Source: Melitaea cinxia (Eukaryota > Arthropoda > Insecta > Lepidoptera > Nymphalidae). Taken from it: a stretch of 64,000 nucleotides of DNA. Below, piece by piece: positions 10,885 through 20,879 of the stretch. Within the stretch, counting starts at the first letter, position 1, and each line of letters begins with the position of its first letter. Below the pieces are notes generated by a model, which saw only the letters and a list, made by a program, of their open reading frames with translations, had not been told where the DNA came from and did not search any database. The DNA is taken from assembly GCF_905220565.1 (NCBI RefSeq), contig NC_059417.1, positions 12,076,518-12,140,517 on the forward strand, written 5' to 3'. The position numbers were made by a program, and so were the translations under genes.

Positions 10885-10980
10885 ACTTCTAGTACTAGTA
10901 CCTCAAAGAATATGTGTACAAAGTTTCATGATGATCAGTTGTTCATGATGATAAGTAGTTTTCGTGTGAAAGCGTAAGAA
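10885..10980 (-). repeat. Helitron internal fragment
   Basis: Contains TATGTGTACAAAGTTTCATG and the TAGTTTTCGTGTGAAAGCGT motif shared with 57.8 and 58.3 kb. Confidence 0.6.
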
Positions 10981-10984
10981 AGAA

Positions 10985-11235
10985 ACTTAGCCCTACACCA
11001 CTTATCCCAAGTGATACTGGGCCCTCTTCTCAGGTCCAGGATCGTCCCGTCTAGACGTATTACTTGAATTGTATGTAACCACTTTTGATTATGCTAATAC
11101 ACTAAATGCAAGAAATACGGACAGACTTATCTTAGCTAATACGATAAAGATGAGGACTCCTTACAATATTCATATACAAATTTGTAGTATCTAAGTAAGA
11201 TTTGGCTGTTTTTATGATTTAAGTTTGCTGTGTGC
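10985..11235. other. No gene seen
   Basis: No open frame or repeat that I can support. Confidence 0.4.
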
Positions 11236-11285
11236 CTGACCAACGTGGTGACTATGGGTAAAACACATGAGTTCACGCCGTAAGT
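11236..11285 (+). repeat. Family B SINE internal fragment
   Basis: CCAACGTGGTGACTATGGGT followed by AAAACACATGAGTTCACGCC. Confidence 0.55.
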
Positions 11286-11687
11286 GGTGGATACAGACAA
11301 AGTCGTCATCTGGTAGTTTTATATTAAAAAAAATATGTGTTCAACAAAATAAACAAACCATAAAACACCTAGCGATTATAAAAGCGGGTCGCGGAAAATC
11401 CTTTCATTAGTTTCGACGCGGAAGGCTTTGTTTTAATTAATCGCTATTCAGCTGTTATCGAAGTAATAAATTATTATGAAAGTCTGAATTCCGTTAAGGC
11501 TTTAGTTTTCTAATATATTTCATATGCCTTTGTTCTAATTAGTGAAGGGCGGGAAAATGACAAGGAAGCACGAATTGAGTGCACGAGGATTTAATGAAAT
11601 AAAAGCTTACTCAACCGCGAGTAGAATTGGCATCCCGTGTCAGAGGTGCGGAAATACACACAACACAATTTATAGCTTTATGCATCA

Positions 11688-11890
11688 GAACAAACAAGTG
11701 TACGGCTCACCTGATGGTAAGCGACTACCGTAGCTTATGACATCTGCAACACCAGAAGCATCGCAAGCCCGTTGCCAACCTTACCCCAAATCCCCCAGGA
11801 GCTCTGATAAACTTACTCACCACAGAAACATAATACTGCTTGAAAGCAGTATTATTTAACTATGATCTTATGCAAAATGGAGGTATTGTT
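11688..11890 (-). repeat. Family A SINE-like copy
   Basis: Minus-strand copy from the head region (TACCTCCATTTTGCATAAGA, decayed) through AATACTGCTTTCAAGCAGTA to the tail (CACCTGATGG on plus, CCGTACACTTGTTTG on minus). Confidence 0.75.
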
Positions 11891-11914
11891 TATTGTAAGT
11901 CAGTTAAAAACGCG

Positions 11915-12120
11915 TATATAATAATTAAACAACTGTTTCCGATTTTATCGCGAGTTTTTAAATTCTTTAATTGCCCGAAGGAGTCAGTCCTCCCGTCACC
12001 ATGGTTGCTGTTAAGTATCCGAAACGTCGAGCTTCTAAAAAACTTAATAAACCGCGATAAAATCCGAAAAAGTTGTTTCATTATAATGAGTGAAACTCGC
12101 GTGAACGTTAGAAAATAATG
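11915..12120. repeat. Family K foldback repeat
   Basis: Contains AGTATCCGAAACGTCG, CCGCGATAAAATCCGAAAAA and GTTGTTTCATTATAATGAG, shared with 62878-63030. In this copy the CGCGATAAAATC segment recurs inverted at about 11930-11960 (GATTTTATCGCG), giving a foldback that makes similar peptides appear on both strands. Neither frame looks like a gene. Confidence 0.7.
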
Positions 12121-12121
12121 C

Positions 12122-12460
12122 GTATATTAAAATTCTAAAGTGACGATTAAAATTGCTGTTAAAAGGGTTACTCGAAAGTAAATTAAGATTTTTGATTGAA
12201 TCTTCTTGCAAATTCAACCCTTGAAAGGGTCCATTTATGGAGTGATCATTTTTGATACAGGTTAATGTAAATTGTTGAGGCTCTTAACGAAACGCAACCC
12301 AAAGCTTTTAAGTACTGAAAAAACCATTAATTCAAAGTTTAATATTCAAATTAAGGATATATTATGATATAGAGGAAGCTATTTTGAACCTGTTTTGTTA
12401 GCTAAAGATATCCGGATTTACTAATATTATTTTTACTGTCTGAAAGATGATCAGACACAC
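12122..12460. other. No gene seen
   Basis: AT-rich, nothing matched. Confidence 0.5.
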
Positions 12461-12463
12461 AGA

Positions 12464-12700
12464 TTATAAAATTGAAGTGGCTGGCCATTTGCATCGCAGG
12501 ACAAATGGCCGCTGGAGCAGACAGGTCCTGCTGTGGAGACCGAAAGTGGGCAAACGCAATGTGAGACGCGCTCCAGCCCGCTGGACCGACGATCTAGGTA
12601 AGATTGCCTGGTGACTGGATGAGGATTGCGGAAAACTGGGATATTTGGTGCAAACTGGGGGAGGCCTATACCCAGCAGTGGAATGCAATAGGCTGGTGTG
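12464..12700 (+). mobile_element. RTE-like LINE, 3' end of ORF (pseudogene)
   Basis: Frameshifted reading gives the C-terminal pattern of RTE-type reverse-transcriptase ORFs: a GHLHRRTNGRW-like start, WRPKVGKRN, RRAPARWTDDLGKIA, and then in another frame the equivalent of EAY-QQW. The nucleotide end (GAGGCCTATACCCAGCAGTG, GCAATAGGCTG) is the tail that family B SINEs carry. Only the last part of the element is present and it is broken. Confidence 0.7.
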
Positions 12701-12719
12701 AGTGTAGGTGGCGAATGCT

Positions 12720-13305
12720 AGCGCGACCCCATCTCGCCCCACCCAGGCGGACGACTGCTCACATGTGGTGGTTTTTTAGTCTGTAGGAGTCTGACATAAC
12801 CCTCTGGCGCCCCCGCGTCGGAGGGTATCCATGATGGATTTTTCCTACGTAAAAAAAGGCTGATGTGAGTGTGTCACCTATACCAATTTTTGTCAATTTT
12901 ACAAATACTTTTTTATTATAGCTGATTTAAAGCCATAACTTGACACAATATTTATATAAATACAAATTACCTGAGCAGGAACTGAACATGCGATCACCAG
13001 CGTTATGACGACTATTGGCTCTAAAACATCACATTTTACTATCCCATTGGAACTCATTAATAAACAAGATCTATAAACGTATACCCGAGTGAAACCACTG
13101 GTCAGATCTAGTCTCAGATAAGTATCAGATAAAAAGTTTTTCGTTTTATCAGTAAGATACATTACCCGTCGGTAGAACGACGCTCGCGTGCTCTCAGACC
13201 ATTTGTCCTTACCTCAAGTTTGTTGTTCATTAATAACATTTCCTTTGTTTTTATTGGGAATTAAACATTTTTTTAATAATTTAATTTATTACAATATTTA
13301 AAAAA
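12720..13305. other. No gene seen
   Basis: A moderately GC-rich piece at 12720-12840 is probably retroelement debris; the rest is AT-rich with no supported feature. Confidence 0.4.
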
Positions 13306-13307
13306 TT

Positions 13308-13385
13308 ATGACTAGTCCGTCTGCACAGTTTGTAGTGTTTTCCTTTCCGGGGATTGTGTATCGATATCTCCGAGTGTTTCTCGCA
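13308..13385 (+). repeat. Family E SINE head fragment
   Basis: GACTAGTCCGTCTGCACAGT and TTGTAGTG...CTTTCCGGGG match the family E tRNA-like head; it breaks off before the B-box. Confidence 0.55.
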
Positions 13386-13627
13386 GTCTGGCCATAAATA
13401 CTGTTTAAAAATAAACAAAATATTTCAATTTAAATTTGGAATCTTTCATTTTTATATGATTGACAAATGTAAATATTACTATTTATTGTATGTATTAGTC
13501 AGAAAACCTAATGACTTTTACTTGCAGCTCGTCTCCGTGTCAGACACGCAATCAAGAAATGTGATTTACGGCTACGGATAGCCGTGTAATTTATAAATTG
13601 TTACACGAGAAAACTATTTAGTAATAT

Positions 13628-14098
13628 TTGTACTTTTAACCGACTTAAAAGAAGGATTATGCTCCGATTTTTCTCCTACACGGAGAAAGAGGCATATGCC
13701 CAGCAATGGGATGTTACAGGATGAGTTACCAAAAAAGGAGAAGGCTCTGAATTAGACTGTATATTTTTTACGTGTGTTATATTTACTAGTTTTTTTTTGT
13801 TATTACGCTTTTTTCTTTTTGATGTTATGTATGTATGTATGATGCCCCCCCTACAAACATCTCCAATACTCCAGAAGCTCTAGTCACCTTATTCACTGCT
13901 GTAACACAACACTGCTTGAAGTATTATTTAGCTGTGGTCTTCTGTTAGGTCGAGGTACCACCCCCTCTGCTCTATTGCTGCTATTTTGAGGAGGAAATTT
14001 CTTACCTCAGTTATTTCTTTTGACCGGCTTATTTCATAACTTGCCAATTTAAATTGGAACCGATATTTTTTTTTCGTTTGCTAGCAAACAATTATTTT
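13628..14098 (+). mobile_element. Family D composite carrying C and A pieces
   Basis: Family D start (TTTTAACCGACTTAAAAG, about 13636) and 3' hairpin (GTTTGCTAGCAAACAATTAT, about 14080-14095) enclose a family C 3' fragment (about 13650-13725, ending CAGCAATGGGATGTTACAGG) and a family A minus-strand copy (about 13858-14015). A layered nest of insertions. Confidence 0.6.
13858..14015 (-). repeat. Family A SINE-like copy
   Basis: Minus-strand CAGAAGCTCTAGTCACC (plus strand), GTATTATTTAGCTGTGGTCT and the TTACCTCAGTTA head end. Confidence 0.7.
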
Positions 14099-14099
14099 A

Positions 14100-14530
14100 T
14101 AAAATTAATTAATTTTTAAAGATTAAAACAGGTAACGGCCTCACTTTGAAACAGTGAAAAACTAATGTTTATAACAGTAGTAAAAGGTCATATTTTAAAA
14201 CATATGTTTAGAAGCAAACATTATATAACGCACACAATGGCTTCTTACTTTGTATGGTAAACATTTATGTTCCGTGAAGTTGTTAGATAATGCAATTTTG
14301 AATACCATCTGGCGTATAGTGTATGTACAAAGTAGCGAGTTTTATTGTAAATACGTACTCTCAAAGTTTATTAGATTTAATCCTATTTAAAATTAATTAC
14401 CGAAATGTAATCTGTTTTTTGTTCTATTCGCTATTTTCGGAACAATGATTATGTAAAAAAAAAATTAAAAACGATATGATCAATAAATATGCGCGGCTCG
14501 AAATTTGCAGGATAAGGTAGTAGAGTATAT
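14100..14530. other. No gene seen
   Basis: AT-rich, nothing matched. Confidence 0.5.
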
Positions 14531-14535
14531 GTATA

Positions 14536-14760
14536 TGTTACGCTCAAAGATCGAAAACGCTCATTGAGCGGAAAAATAGCTCACAACGCGATGTGGTCAC
14601 AGTAAAACATCCACATTGCGAAATTCGTGTTATGGCTCTAATGAAAACGCGCACGACGCGCTGTGGCAATCAAAGAAAGACCAAATAGCGAAATTCGTGT
14701 CGTGGCTTACATGCTATTCGATCTCAACGCGTTGTGGCAATGAAAAAAAGCCATGACGCG
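14536..14760 (+). repeat. Left terminal inverted repeat, 225 bp
   Basis: Contains sub-repeats: GCGAAATTCGTGT at two sites and an ACGCGNTGTGG-like motif at three sites. These could be transposase binding sites (inference). The inner border is GACGCG. Confidence 0.9.
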
Positions 14761-15209
14761 TATGGAATACTATTTGATTACAACGCACACTACTTTCCGA
14801 TATAGATCCTACTAGGCCTAGGCTGGAAACGTTTTGGTAGATGTCCTTAAGAAATATTTTTCATTTTATAAAATCACGGCATAACGTGTTTCTCATTATC
14901 AAATATATTAAGTATATAATTATATAAATTAAAATAAAACGATATTTATTATTTATTGAGATTACTTTATATTTAAAAAAATCAATGTATTAAGTAATAA
15001 ATCACTGAACACACAATATTCATATCATTTGTAAATTACTCATAATTCACATAAAATGATAAGGGTTTTAATTTTTTCATGACAATTAAAATTCTTTCAA
15101 GAAATAAAAATATTTAACACAAATGTTTATTGATCACCAATAAACAACAACAATGCACCTATATTAGAAATAACTATAATTGTGAAAAATAAGTATTTGA
15201 TTGCTATTT

Positions 15210-15823
15210 ATTTTTACATGAATTATTACTGTGGCATTTTGAGTTGCATTTTATATTCTTGGAGCGACACTTGCACTTTTTATCAATACAGTATCTTTTG
15301 CAGTGGCACATTATAAACCCTTGCTTACTTCCAGACGATAACATAGATGCTGAGCGAAGTGTTAACGATGAAGTTGAGGGCACATCACAAATGTTAATAA
15401 AGTTGGTTTCAAAAAGTGTAAATTCATTACGTGCATAAAGTCTATCGAGTGTACTTTCCTTGTTTCCTAACTGTTAAGGACCTGATGGATTAACACTCAT
15501 AACAACACACATACATTCCTGAGTGCTGCACGTCCTCTATCAACTTCAGGAACTCTAACTAAAACGTTAGTACCAATTTCGACACAGGGAAATTTCAAAT
15601 TAGACAATGAAACCATTTTGTTTGCCTGTTCCTGTAGACCTAATTTAGCACATTCTCTTTCAACGTTTATGCTATTCTTTCTGAAACAGAGCTTACAAGT
15701 TACATTTGCTCTCTTTACTTTTTCTGTAGTCATAATAAAACTGCGATCAGTGCTTGTTTCCACAAACTCACGTAATTTATCGTAAAACAATTCTTTTTTA
15801 TTCGTCATAATTAGCGCTGACAT
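15210..15823 (-). pseudogene. Internally deleted integrase-type transposase remnant
   Basis: The minus-strand open frame from 15823 to 15497 encodes 108 residues. The first half (KKELFYDKLREFVETST) resembles the N-terminus of the integrase-bearing transposase family annotated as KRBA2/SCAND3-like. The second half (VGTN-like VEIGTNVLVRVPEVDRGRA) resembles the segment that normally follows the integrase core. The DDE core between them is missing, so the coding region is internally deleted. After the open frame stops at 15497 the homology seems to continue in a shifted frame, with one stop (near 15475), to a cysteine-rich end (CHCKRYC, KKCKCRSKNIKCNSKCH, about 15225-15290) of the kind that closes this family. 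The element is therefore non-autonomous. The family match is from memory of its consensus, not from a search. Confidence 0.6.
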
Positions 15824-15956
15824 TAAAATTCACTCTCATAAAAAGAAAAGAAATGAATAAAACTGAGGTTTCAATGCGTCTTTGCACCCGAGCCGACACC
15901 GACAAGTTACAACAACCTGTCCGTCGTGATATGGTTAACACAATGAATGTTCAGAA

Positions 15957-16181
15957 CGCGTCATGACTTTTCTTCATTGCTACAACGCGTTGAGATCGAA
16001 TAGCATGTAAGCCACGACACGAATTTCGCTATTTGGTCTTTCTTTGATTGCCACAACGCGTCGTGCGCGTTTTCATTAGAGCCATAACACGAATTTCGCT
16101 ATGTGGATGTTTTACTGTGACCACATCGCGTTGTGAGCTATTTTTCCGCTCAATGAGCGTTTTCGATCTCTGAGCGTAACA
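15957..16181 (-). repeat. Right terminal inverted repeat, 225 bp
   Basis: Reverse complement of the left repeat, beginning (inner) CGCGTCATGAC and ending (outer) TGAGCGTAACA. A TA microsatellite follows immediately. Confidence 0.9.
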
Positions 16182-16201
16182 TATATATATATATATATAT
16201 C

Positions 16202-16598
16202 GTGAGATAGATATACAAATTTTTTAGATATTTACTTAAAATATATTTATATAATGACGGCTTGTTACATCGTCTTTTAATCGTAATTCTGAAAGAAATA
16301 TTTCCGCTAATAATAGAAATTGAGTGACAGATTACTGTTCAATTCGGTAAAGCTACCACAAGAAGGAAGGTGAACAGGCCATTTTTCTCTCATTATAAGG
16401 TCAGGTAAAAAAATTAAAGACGTTTCATTAAAAAAAACCGTGGGGTCTTGGGAAACAAGATAGGAACGAATTTCCTTTTTGTAAAATATTAATTTCAAGT
16501 TCTATTCGAGGTATAAAGAAAATAACTATTCGGGTATACATTTTTTATGATTTTTCTATAAAAAAATACTAGTTTACAAAATTATCTTAACATCCGTA
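16202..16598. other. No gene seen
   Basis: AT-rich, nothing matched. Confidence 0.5.
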
Positions 16599-16601
16599 TT
16601 A

Positions 16602-17206
16602 ACCGACTTCCAAAAAAGGAGGAGTTTCTCAATTCGACTGTATTTTTTTTTGTGTATGTTACATCAGAAATTTTGACCAGGTAGACCGATTTCGATAAAT
16701 TTTGTTTTAATCGAAAGGTGATGTGTGCCAATTGGTCCCATTTAAATTTATTTGAGATCTAACAACTACTTTTTGAGTTATATCTAATAATGCGTTTTTA
16801 CTTGACGCTTTTTTCGTCGACCTACGTTGTATTATACCGCATAACTTTCTACTGGATGTACCGATTTCGATAATTCTTTTTTTGTTGGAAAGGGGATAAC
16901 CCTAGTTTGGTACCATGATAAGGAAACCAGGATCTGATGATAGGATCCCAGAGAAATCGAGGGAAACTCTTGAAAATCCGCAATAACTTTTTACTGGGTA
17001 TACCGATTTTGATAATTTTTAATTTAATCGAAAGCTGATGTGTGTCATGTGGTCACATACAAATTTTATTGAGATCTGATAACTACTTTTTGAGTAATCC
17101 TTGATAACGCGTAGTTACTTGACTATTTTTTCGTCGATCTACGTTGTATTACTCGTCGATGTAATTGAAGTCGGTTTTTTTTCGTTTGCGAGCAAACACA
17201 ATTATT
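16602..17206 (+). mobile_element. Family D element, complete, about two to three monomers
   Basis: Starts AACCGACTTCCAAAAAAGGA, ends with GAAGTCGGTT (17166-17175) and the GTTTGCGAGCAAAC hairpin (about 17184-17197) then ACAATTATT. Internal CCGATTT-containing units recur at about 16.68, 16.85 and 17.00 kb. No coding capacity. Confidence 0.85.
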
Positions 17207-17361
17207 TTATTTACAATGATTTATAAAAATATATAATAATTATCGAATTATATAATAATAATAGCAGCAAACTGCAATAATAATAACAGTCATCACGTAG
17301 ACTATACATTAGACACTGTGTAGGCATCATAATATATAGACTATACATAAACTGAAACTGA

Positions 17362-17535
17362 ATAAATTTTACTGAGGTAGGGCACAGCAGGAATTTCCTG
17401 CTCAAAATATGGAGCAGCCCGACTGGGGTAGTACCTCGACCTTACAGAAAATCACAGCTAAATAACACTGTTTTCAAGCAGTGTTGTGTTCCTGTTGGTG
17501 AGTAAGGTGACCAGAGCTCCTCCCCCCCCCCCCCC
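17362..17535 (+). repeat. Family A-like head at the LINE 5' end
   Basis: Includes the palindromic CAGGAATTTCCTG and the inverted pair around CACTGTTTTCAAGCAGTG. It is in the same orientation as the LINE and joins LINE-specific sequence at the C-run. Confidence 0.8.
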
Positions 17536-17752
17536 CTATACATGATGGCAGCACAGACTACACAAAGACTACCTCAGGAGGGTACCGGTCGCTATAGCAC
17601 CGGAGAATCCCTCTCTGGACTTCTGGGCTCAGGACCTGCACCTGATTCCAGAAGCCTAGGCAGCCCCGCGAATTCTGGGGGGGGGCAAATCTGTGCTCAA
17701 AACATTAACTGCCTGGGGTAAACGGAGCAGACGGCAGAAGTCCCCTACCACT

Positions 17753-20629
17753 ATGACTGTGGATTTCTGTAACATCAGAGGGCTTCATACTAATCTTAAC
17801 GCCGTCCACTACCACCTCCAGACGGCGAAGCCGGCCTTGCTCTTTTTGACAGAGACGCAGATAGCCTCTCCAGCTGATACCTCCTATCTCTCCTGTCCGG
17901 GGTACAAATTAGAACACTTTTTCGTACCGCGGGCTGGAGTTTGCGCGTACGTCAGAGAGGATGTCTGCTCTCGTCGCCTCGGCAGTCTTGAAGGTGGGGA
18001 CCTCTCCATCCTGTGGTTGCGCATAGACAGCGACGACCATCCCCGCGTCTATGCCTGCCTATATAGGTCCCACAGCGGTAACGACGAAACTGATCGACTC
18101 ATGGAGCACATACAAATGGCTACAGACACCGTGCTACAACAGATCCCATCCGCAGAGATCGTGATACTTGGTGATTTCAACGCCCATCACACCGAGTGGC
18201 TCGGGTCGCGTACAACCGTTCATGCGGGAAGATCTGTTTACGACTTTGCCTCAGCATATGATCTGACACAATTAGTAGCATCACCAACGCGTATCCCTGA
18301 TGTGGAAGATCATACGCCTTCCCTGTTGGACCTTCTGCTGACGTCTCACCCGGACAACTATGTAGTTTCCGTGGACTCTCCACTTGGCTCGTCGGACCAC
18401 TGTCTGGTCCGGAGTTCTGTGCCAGTCACACGCCCACCATGGCCCCGCTTTGCGGGCAGCCGACGCGTTTGGCACTATAGGTCAGCTGATTGGGATGGAA
18501 TGCGGTCCTTCTTCGCATCCTATCCATGGGGGCGAATCTGCTTTTCGCTGGATGATCCAGACATCGTTGCTGATTCTGTCGCCGAAGTGGTTCTGCAAGC
18601 CATGGAACTTTTTATTCCGTTCTCTGCGGTGCCTATAGGCGGCAAATCTAAGCCCTGGTTTGGTCGACCTTGCAAAATAGCTGCACGCTATAAGCGGGAA
18701 AGCTACCGAGCTTGGGCTAATGCGTCGATGTCCCAGGATGTAAAGACCAGCGCATTAAAAAAGGAGTATAACTTTGCCTCCAGGTCCTTCAAAAGAGTCA
18801 TCGCTGAGGCAAAAGCGGAGTACGTGGGCAGAATTGGGGAGAGATTGGTTCGACTTCCTTCGGGAACTCGTGCATTCTGGTCACTCGCCAAAGCTGTCCA
18901 AGGGAATTTTTGTAAGCCATCCCTACCATCATTGCACAGGAGGGACGACTCGTTGGCCCACACCGCGAAGGAGAAGGCCGATCTTTTATGCTCTCTTTTT
19001 GCGTCCAACTCGACTTTGGATGATAGCGGAAAAATACCACCGACGATCCCTCGGTGTGATACAATAATGCCGGAAATAATTTTCCAACAGAGCTCCGTAC
19101 GCAAAGCCCTTTTTTCGTTGGACATCAATAAATCGAGTGGGCCCGATGGCGTCCCTCCGTTAGTGCTACGAACTTGTGCTCCTGAGTTGGCACCCGTCCT
19201 CACGCGTCTTTTCCGGCACTCTTATTCATTAGGCGTTGTCCCACGCTCGTGGAAGATGGCTTTGGTGCACCCGATCCCTAAGAAAGGGGACCGCTCAGAT
19301 CCGTCCAATTATAGACCAATTGCTATAACTTCCTTGTTCTCAAAGATTATGGAATCCTTAATCAACTGCCAGCTCCGACGGTATTTAGAGGAGCACCAGC
19401 TGATTAGCGATCGCCAATATGGCTTTCAACGGAGTCGCTCAGCTGGTGATCTTCTAATATTCTTAACTCACCGATGGGCGGAGGCGGTTGAGAGCAAGGG
19501 AGAGGCGCTGGCGGTTAGTTTGGACATAGCGAAGGCCTTCGATAGGGTGTGGCATAGGGCACTTCTAACAAAGCTACCATCCTATGGGCTTCCCGAGAAA
19601 CTATGTAAATGGATCACCAGTTTTTTGACAGACAGGAACATCAAGGTCGTTGTTGACGGTGCATGCTCGGACCTCAAGTCTGTCAATGCTGGCGTTCCCC
19701 AAGGCTGTGTACTATCACCTACTTTGTTCCTCCTGCATATCAATGACCTGTTACAAACTAGTGGCATTCATTGTTATGCGGACGACAGCACCGGGGACGC
19801 CTTATACACAGGCCGTCCTAATATTTCTCGGGAACAAGTCGATGAGTGTCGGAACAAACTTGTGTCTGAAATCGAGTCTCTTTTAGCCAAAGTCTCGCAA
19901 TGGGGACGACATAATCTAGTCCAGTTCAACCCCATTAAGACACAAGTTTGCGCGTTTACCGCAAAAAAATCACCCTTCGTCGTTCCTCTCGAATTTGAAG
20001 GCACTCCCCTAACAGCCTCAGCCATTATTGGGATACTAGGCGTCGACATATCGAGCAATGTGCAATTTCGTGGTCATCTGGAAGGAAAGGCTAAACTAGC
20101 CTCGAAGAAACTTGGTGTGCTCAGTAGGGCGAAGCAGTATTTCATGCCCTGCCACCGCCTACAATTATATAAGGCACAGATCCGGCCCCACATGGAATAC
20201 TGCTCTCACCTATGGGCTGGGGCGCCCCAGTACCAGCTCCTTCCATTTGACCGTGTTCAACGCCGAGCGGCTCGAATCGTTGGCGACAAGATTCTCTCCG
20301 ATCGGCTCGATTCTTTGGCGCTGCGTAGAGATGTCGGGTCACTGTGCATCTTCTACCGTATTTACCACGGGGAGTGTTCTGAGGAATTGTTCGGACTAAT
20401 ACCTACAGCAGAATTCCACCACCGGACATCGCGTCAAAATTCTAAATTTCATCCACATCACCTCGATGTCTGGAAGTCTACGACAGCTCGATTTTTGCGC
20501 CATTTTCTGCCACGCACGACCCCTCTTTGGAACCAGCTACCACCTACGGTATTTCCGAACAAATACGACCTAGGGACCTTCAAAAGAAGAGCATATTCCT
20601 TTTTGAAAGGCCGGCAACGCGCCTGCTAA
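17753..20629 (+). CDS. LINE endonuclease/reverse transcriptase
   Basis: A 958-residue polyprotein for target-primed reverse transcription. I take the ATG at 17753; the open frame extends to 17693 but only from a GTG. Residues 1-230 form an APE-type endonuclease: CNIRG (N7), TETQ (E34), GDFNAHH (D141, N143) and SSDH (D215, H216). Residues about 450-750 form the reverse transcriptase: KSSGPDGVPP, HPIPKKGDRSDPSNYRP, SLDIAKAFDRVWH (D591), AGVPQGCVLSP and the active-site box YADD (Y675, D677, D678). The C-terminal 150 residues resemble the thumb and tail of CR1/Jockey-type proteins. All catalytic residues are present and there are no frameshifts, so the copy could be young and functional. No RNase H or ORF1 was seen. 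Its last codons overlap the start of the SINE-like 3' tail (GGCCGGCAACGCG). The clade within the CR1/Jockey group is uncertain. Confidence 0.93.
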   Translation: MTVDFCNIRGLHTNLNAVHYHLQTAKPALLFLTETQIASPADTSYLSCPGYKLEHFFVPRAGVCAYVREDVCSRRLGSLEGGDLSILWLRIDSDDHPRVYACLYRSHSGNDETDRLMEHIQMATDTVLQQIPSAEIVILGDFNAHHTEWLGSRTTVHAGRSVYDFASAYDLTQLVASPTRIPDVEDHTPSLLDLLLTSHPDNYVVSVDSPLGSSDHCLVRSSVPVTRPPWPRFAGSRRVWHYRSADWDGMRSFFASYPWGRICFSLDDPDIVADSVAEVVLQAMELFIPFSAVPIGGKSKPWFGRPCKIAARYKRESYRAWANASMSQDVKTSALKKEYNFASRSFKRVIAEAKAEYVGRIGERLVRLPSGTRAFWSLAKAVQGNFCKPSLPSLHRRDDSLAHTAKEKADLLCSLFASNSTLDDSGKIPPTIPRCDTIMPEIIFQQSSVRKALFSLDINKSSGPDGVPPLVLRTCAPELAPVLTRLFRHSYSLGVVPRSWKMALVHPIPKKGDRSDPSNYRPIAITSLFSKIMESLINCQLRRYLEEHQLISDRQYGFQRSRSAGDLLIFLTHRWAEAVESKGEALAVSLDIAKAFDRVWHRALLTKLPSYGLPEKLCKWITSFLTDRNIKVVVDGACSDLKSVNAGVPQGCVLSPTLFLLHINDLLQTSGIHCYADDSTGDALYTGRPNISREQVDECRNKLVSEIESLLAKVSQWGRHNLVQFNPIKTQVCAFTAKKSPFVVPLEFEGTPLTASAIIGILGVDISSNVQFRGHLEGKAKLASKKLGVLSRAKQYFMPCHRLQLYKAQIRPHMEYCSHLWAGAPQYQLLPFDRVQRRAARIVGDKILSDRLDSLALRRDVGSLCIFYRIYHGECSEELFGLIPTAEFHHRTSRQNSKFHPHHLDVWKSTTARFLRHFLPRTTPLWNQLPPTVFPNKYDLGTFKRRAYSFLKGRQRAC

Positions 20630-20708
20630 TCCTTTGATGTAGCGGGTGTTTGTGGATGTTGTTTTCACTTACCATCAGGTGAGCCAACTGTCCGTTTGCC
20701 CCCTCTTC

Positions 20709-20753
<45 letters not shown>
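20609..20753 (+). repeat. LINE 3' tail and poly(A)
   Basis: GGCCGGCAACGCGCCTGC, CTTACCATCAGGTGAGCC and GTCCGTTTGCC, then the A-run. Matching tails end family A copies and truncated LINE copies at 6.95 kb (minus) and 58.65 kb (plus). Such 3' tail sharing normally lets a SINE use the LINE reverse transcriptase. Confidence 0.85.
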
Positions 20754-20754
<1 letters not shown>

Positions 20755-20879
20755 AAACATCTTACGCTTTTTTTAACGTTACGGATGTTTTTTTCCGGCT
20801 AGGGCAACGGCCCATAAGGAACATCGTTGCAAAAACTTTGATACAATATTAAATAAATAAATAAATAAATATCTTTTAA

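Larger units (their letters stand above)
14536..16181. mobile_element. DNA transposon with 225 bp TIRs (Ginger/KRBA2-like)
   Basis: A 1646 bp element bounded by inverted repeats at 14536-14760 and 15957-16181, which match with only about 7 differences. It begins TGTTACGCTCA and ends with the inverse, flanked by TATA on both sides (14532-14535 and 16182-16185), an apparent 4 bp target duplication, although the right side lies in a TA microsatellite. TGT termini, long TIRs and 4 bp duplications are reported for Ginger-type transposons, whose transposase is related to LTR-retrotransposon integrases. Between the TIRs only a decayed minus-strand transposase remnant is left. The TIR similarity points to recent mobility or conversion. 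Confidence 0.88.
17362..20753 (+). mobile_element. Non-LTR retrotransposon (LINE), near full length
   Basis: About 3.4 kb: a 5' region (17362-17752), one intact ORF (17753-20629), a short 3' tail and a poly(A) of about 40 A's (20712-20752). The first about 170 bp (ACTGAGGTAGGGCACAGCAG to GTGACCAGAGCTCCT) match the head of family A, and the last about 100 bp match the tail of family A. A C-run at about 17522-17536 and a G-run at about 17676-17685 lie in the 5' region. There is no ORF1, so this is either a single-ORF lineage or a copy with a replaced 5' end. I could not find a target duplication. Confidence 0.85.

Noticed and set aside
11890..12118. Overlapping 92- and 63-codon frames on opposite strands
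   Set aside because: They arise from the inverted arms of the family K foldback repeat.
15244..15438. 64-codon plus-strand frame in the TIR transposon
   Set aside because: It is antisense to the cysteine-rich end of the transposase remnant.
17693..17752. Start of the LINE ORF at 17693
   Set aside because: The codon is GTG and the endonuclease homology begins after the ATG at 17753.
18703..19203. 166-codon minus-strand frame inside the LINE
   Set aside because: Shadow of the reverse-transcriptase ORF; no independent motif.
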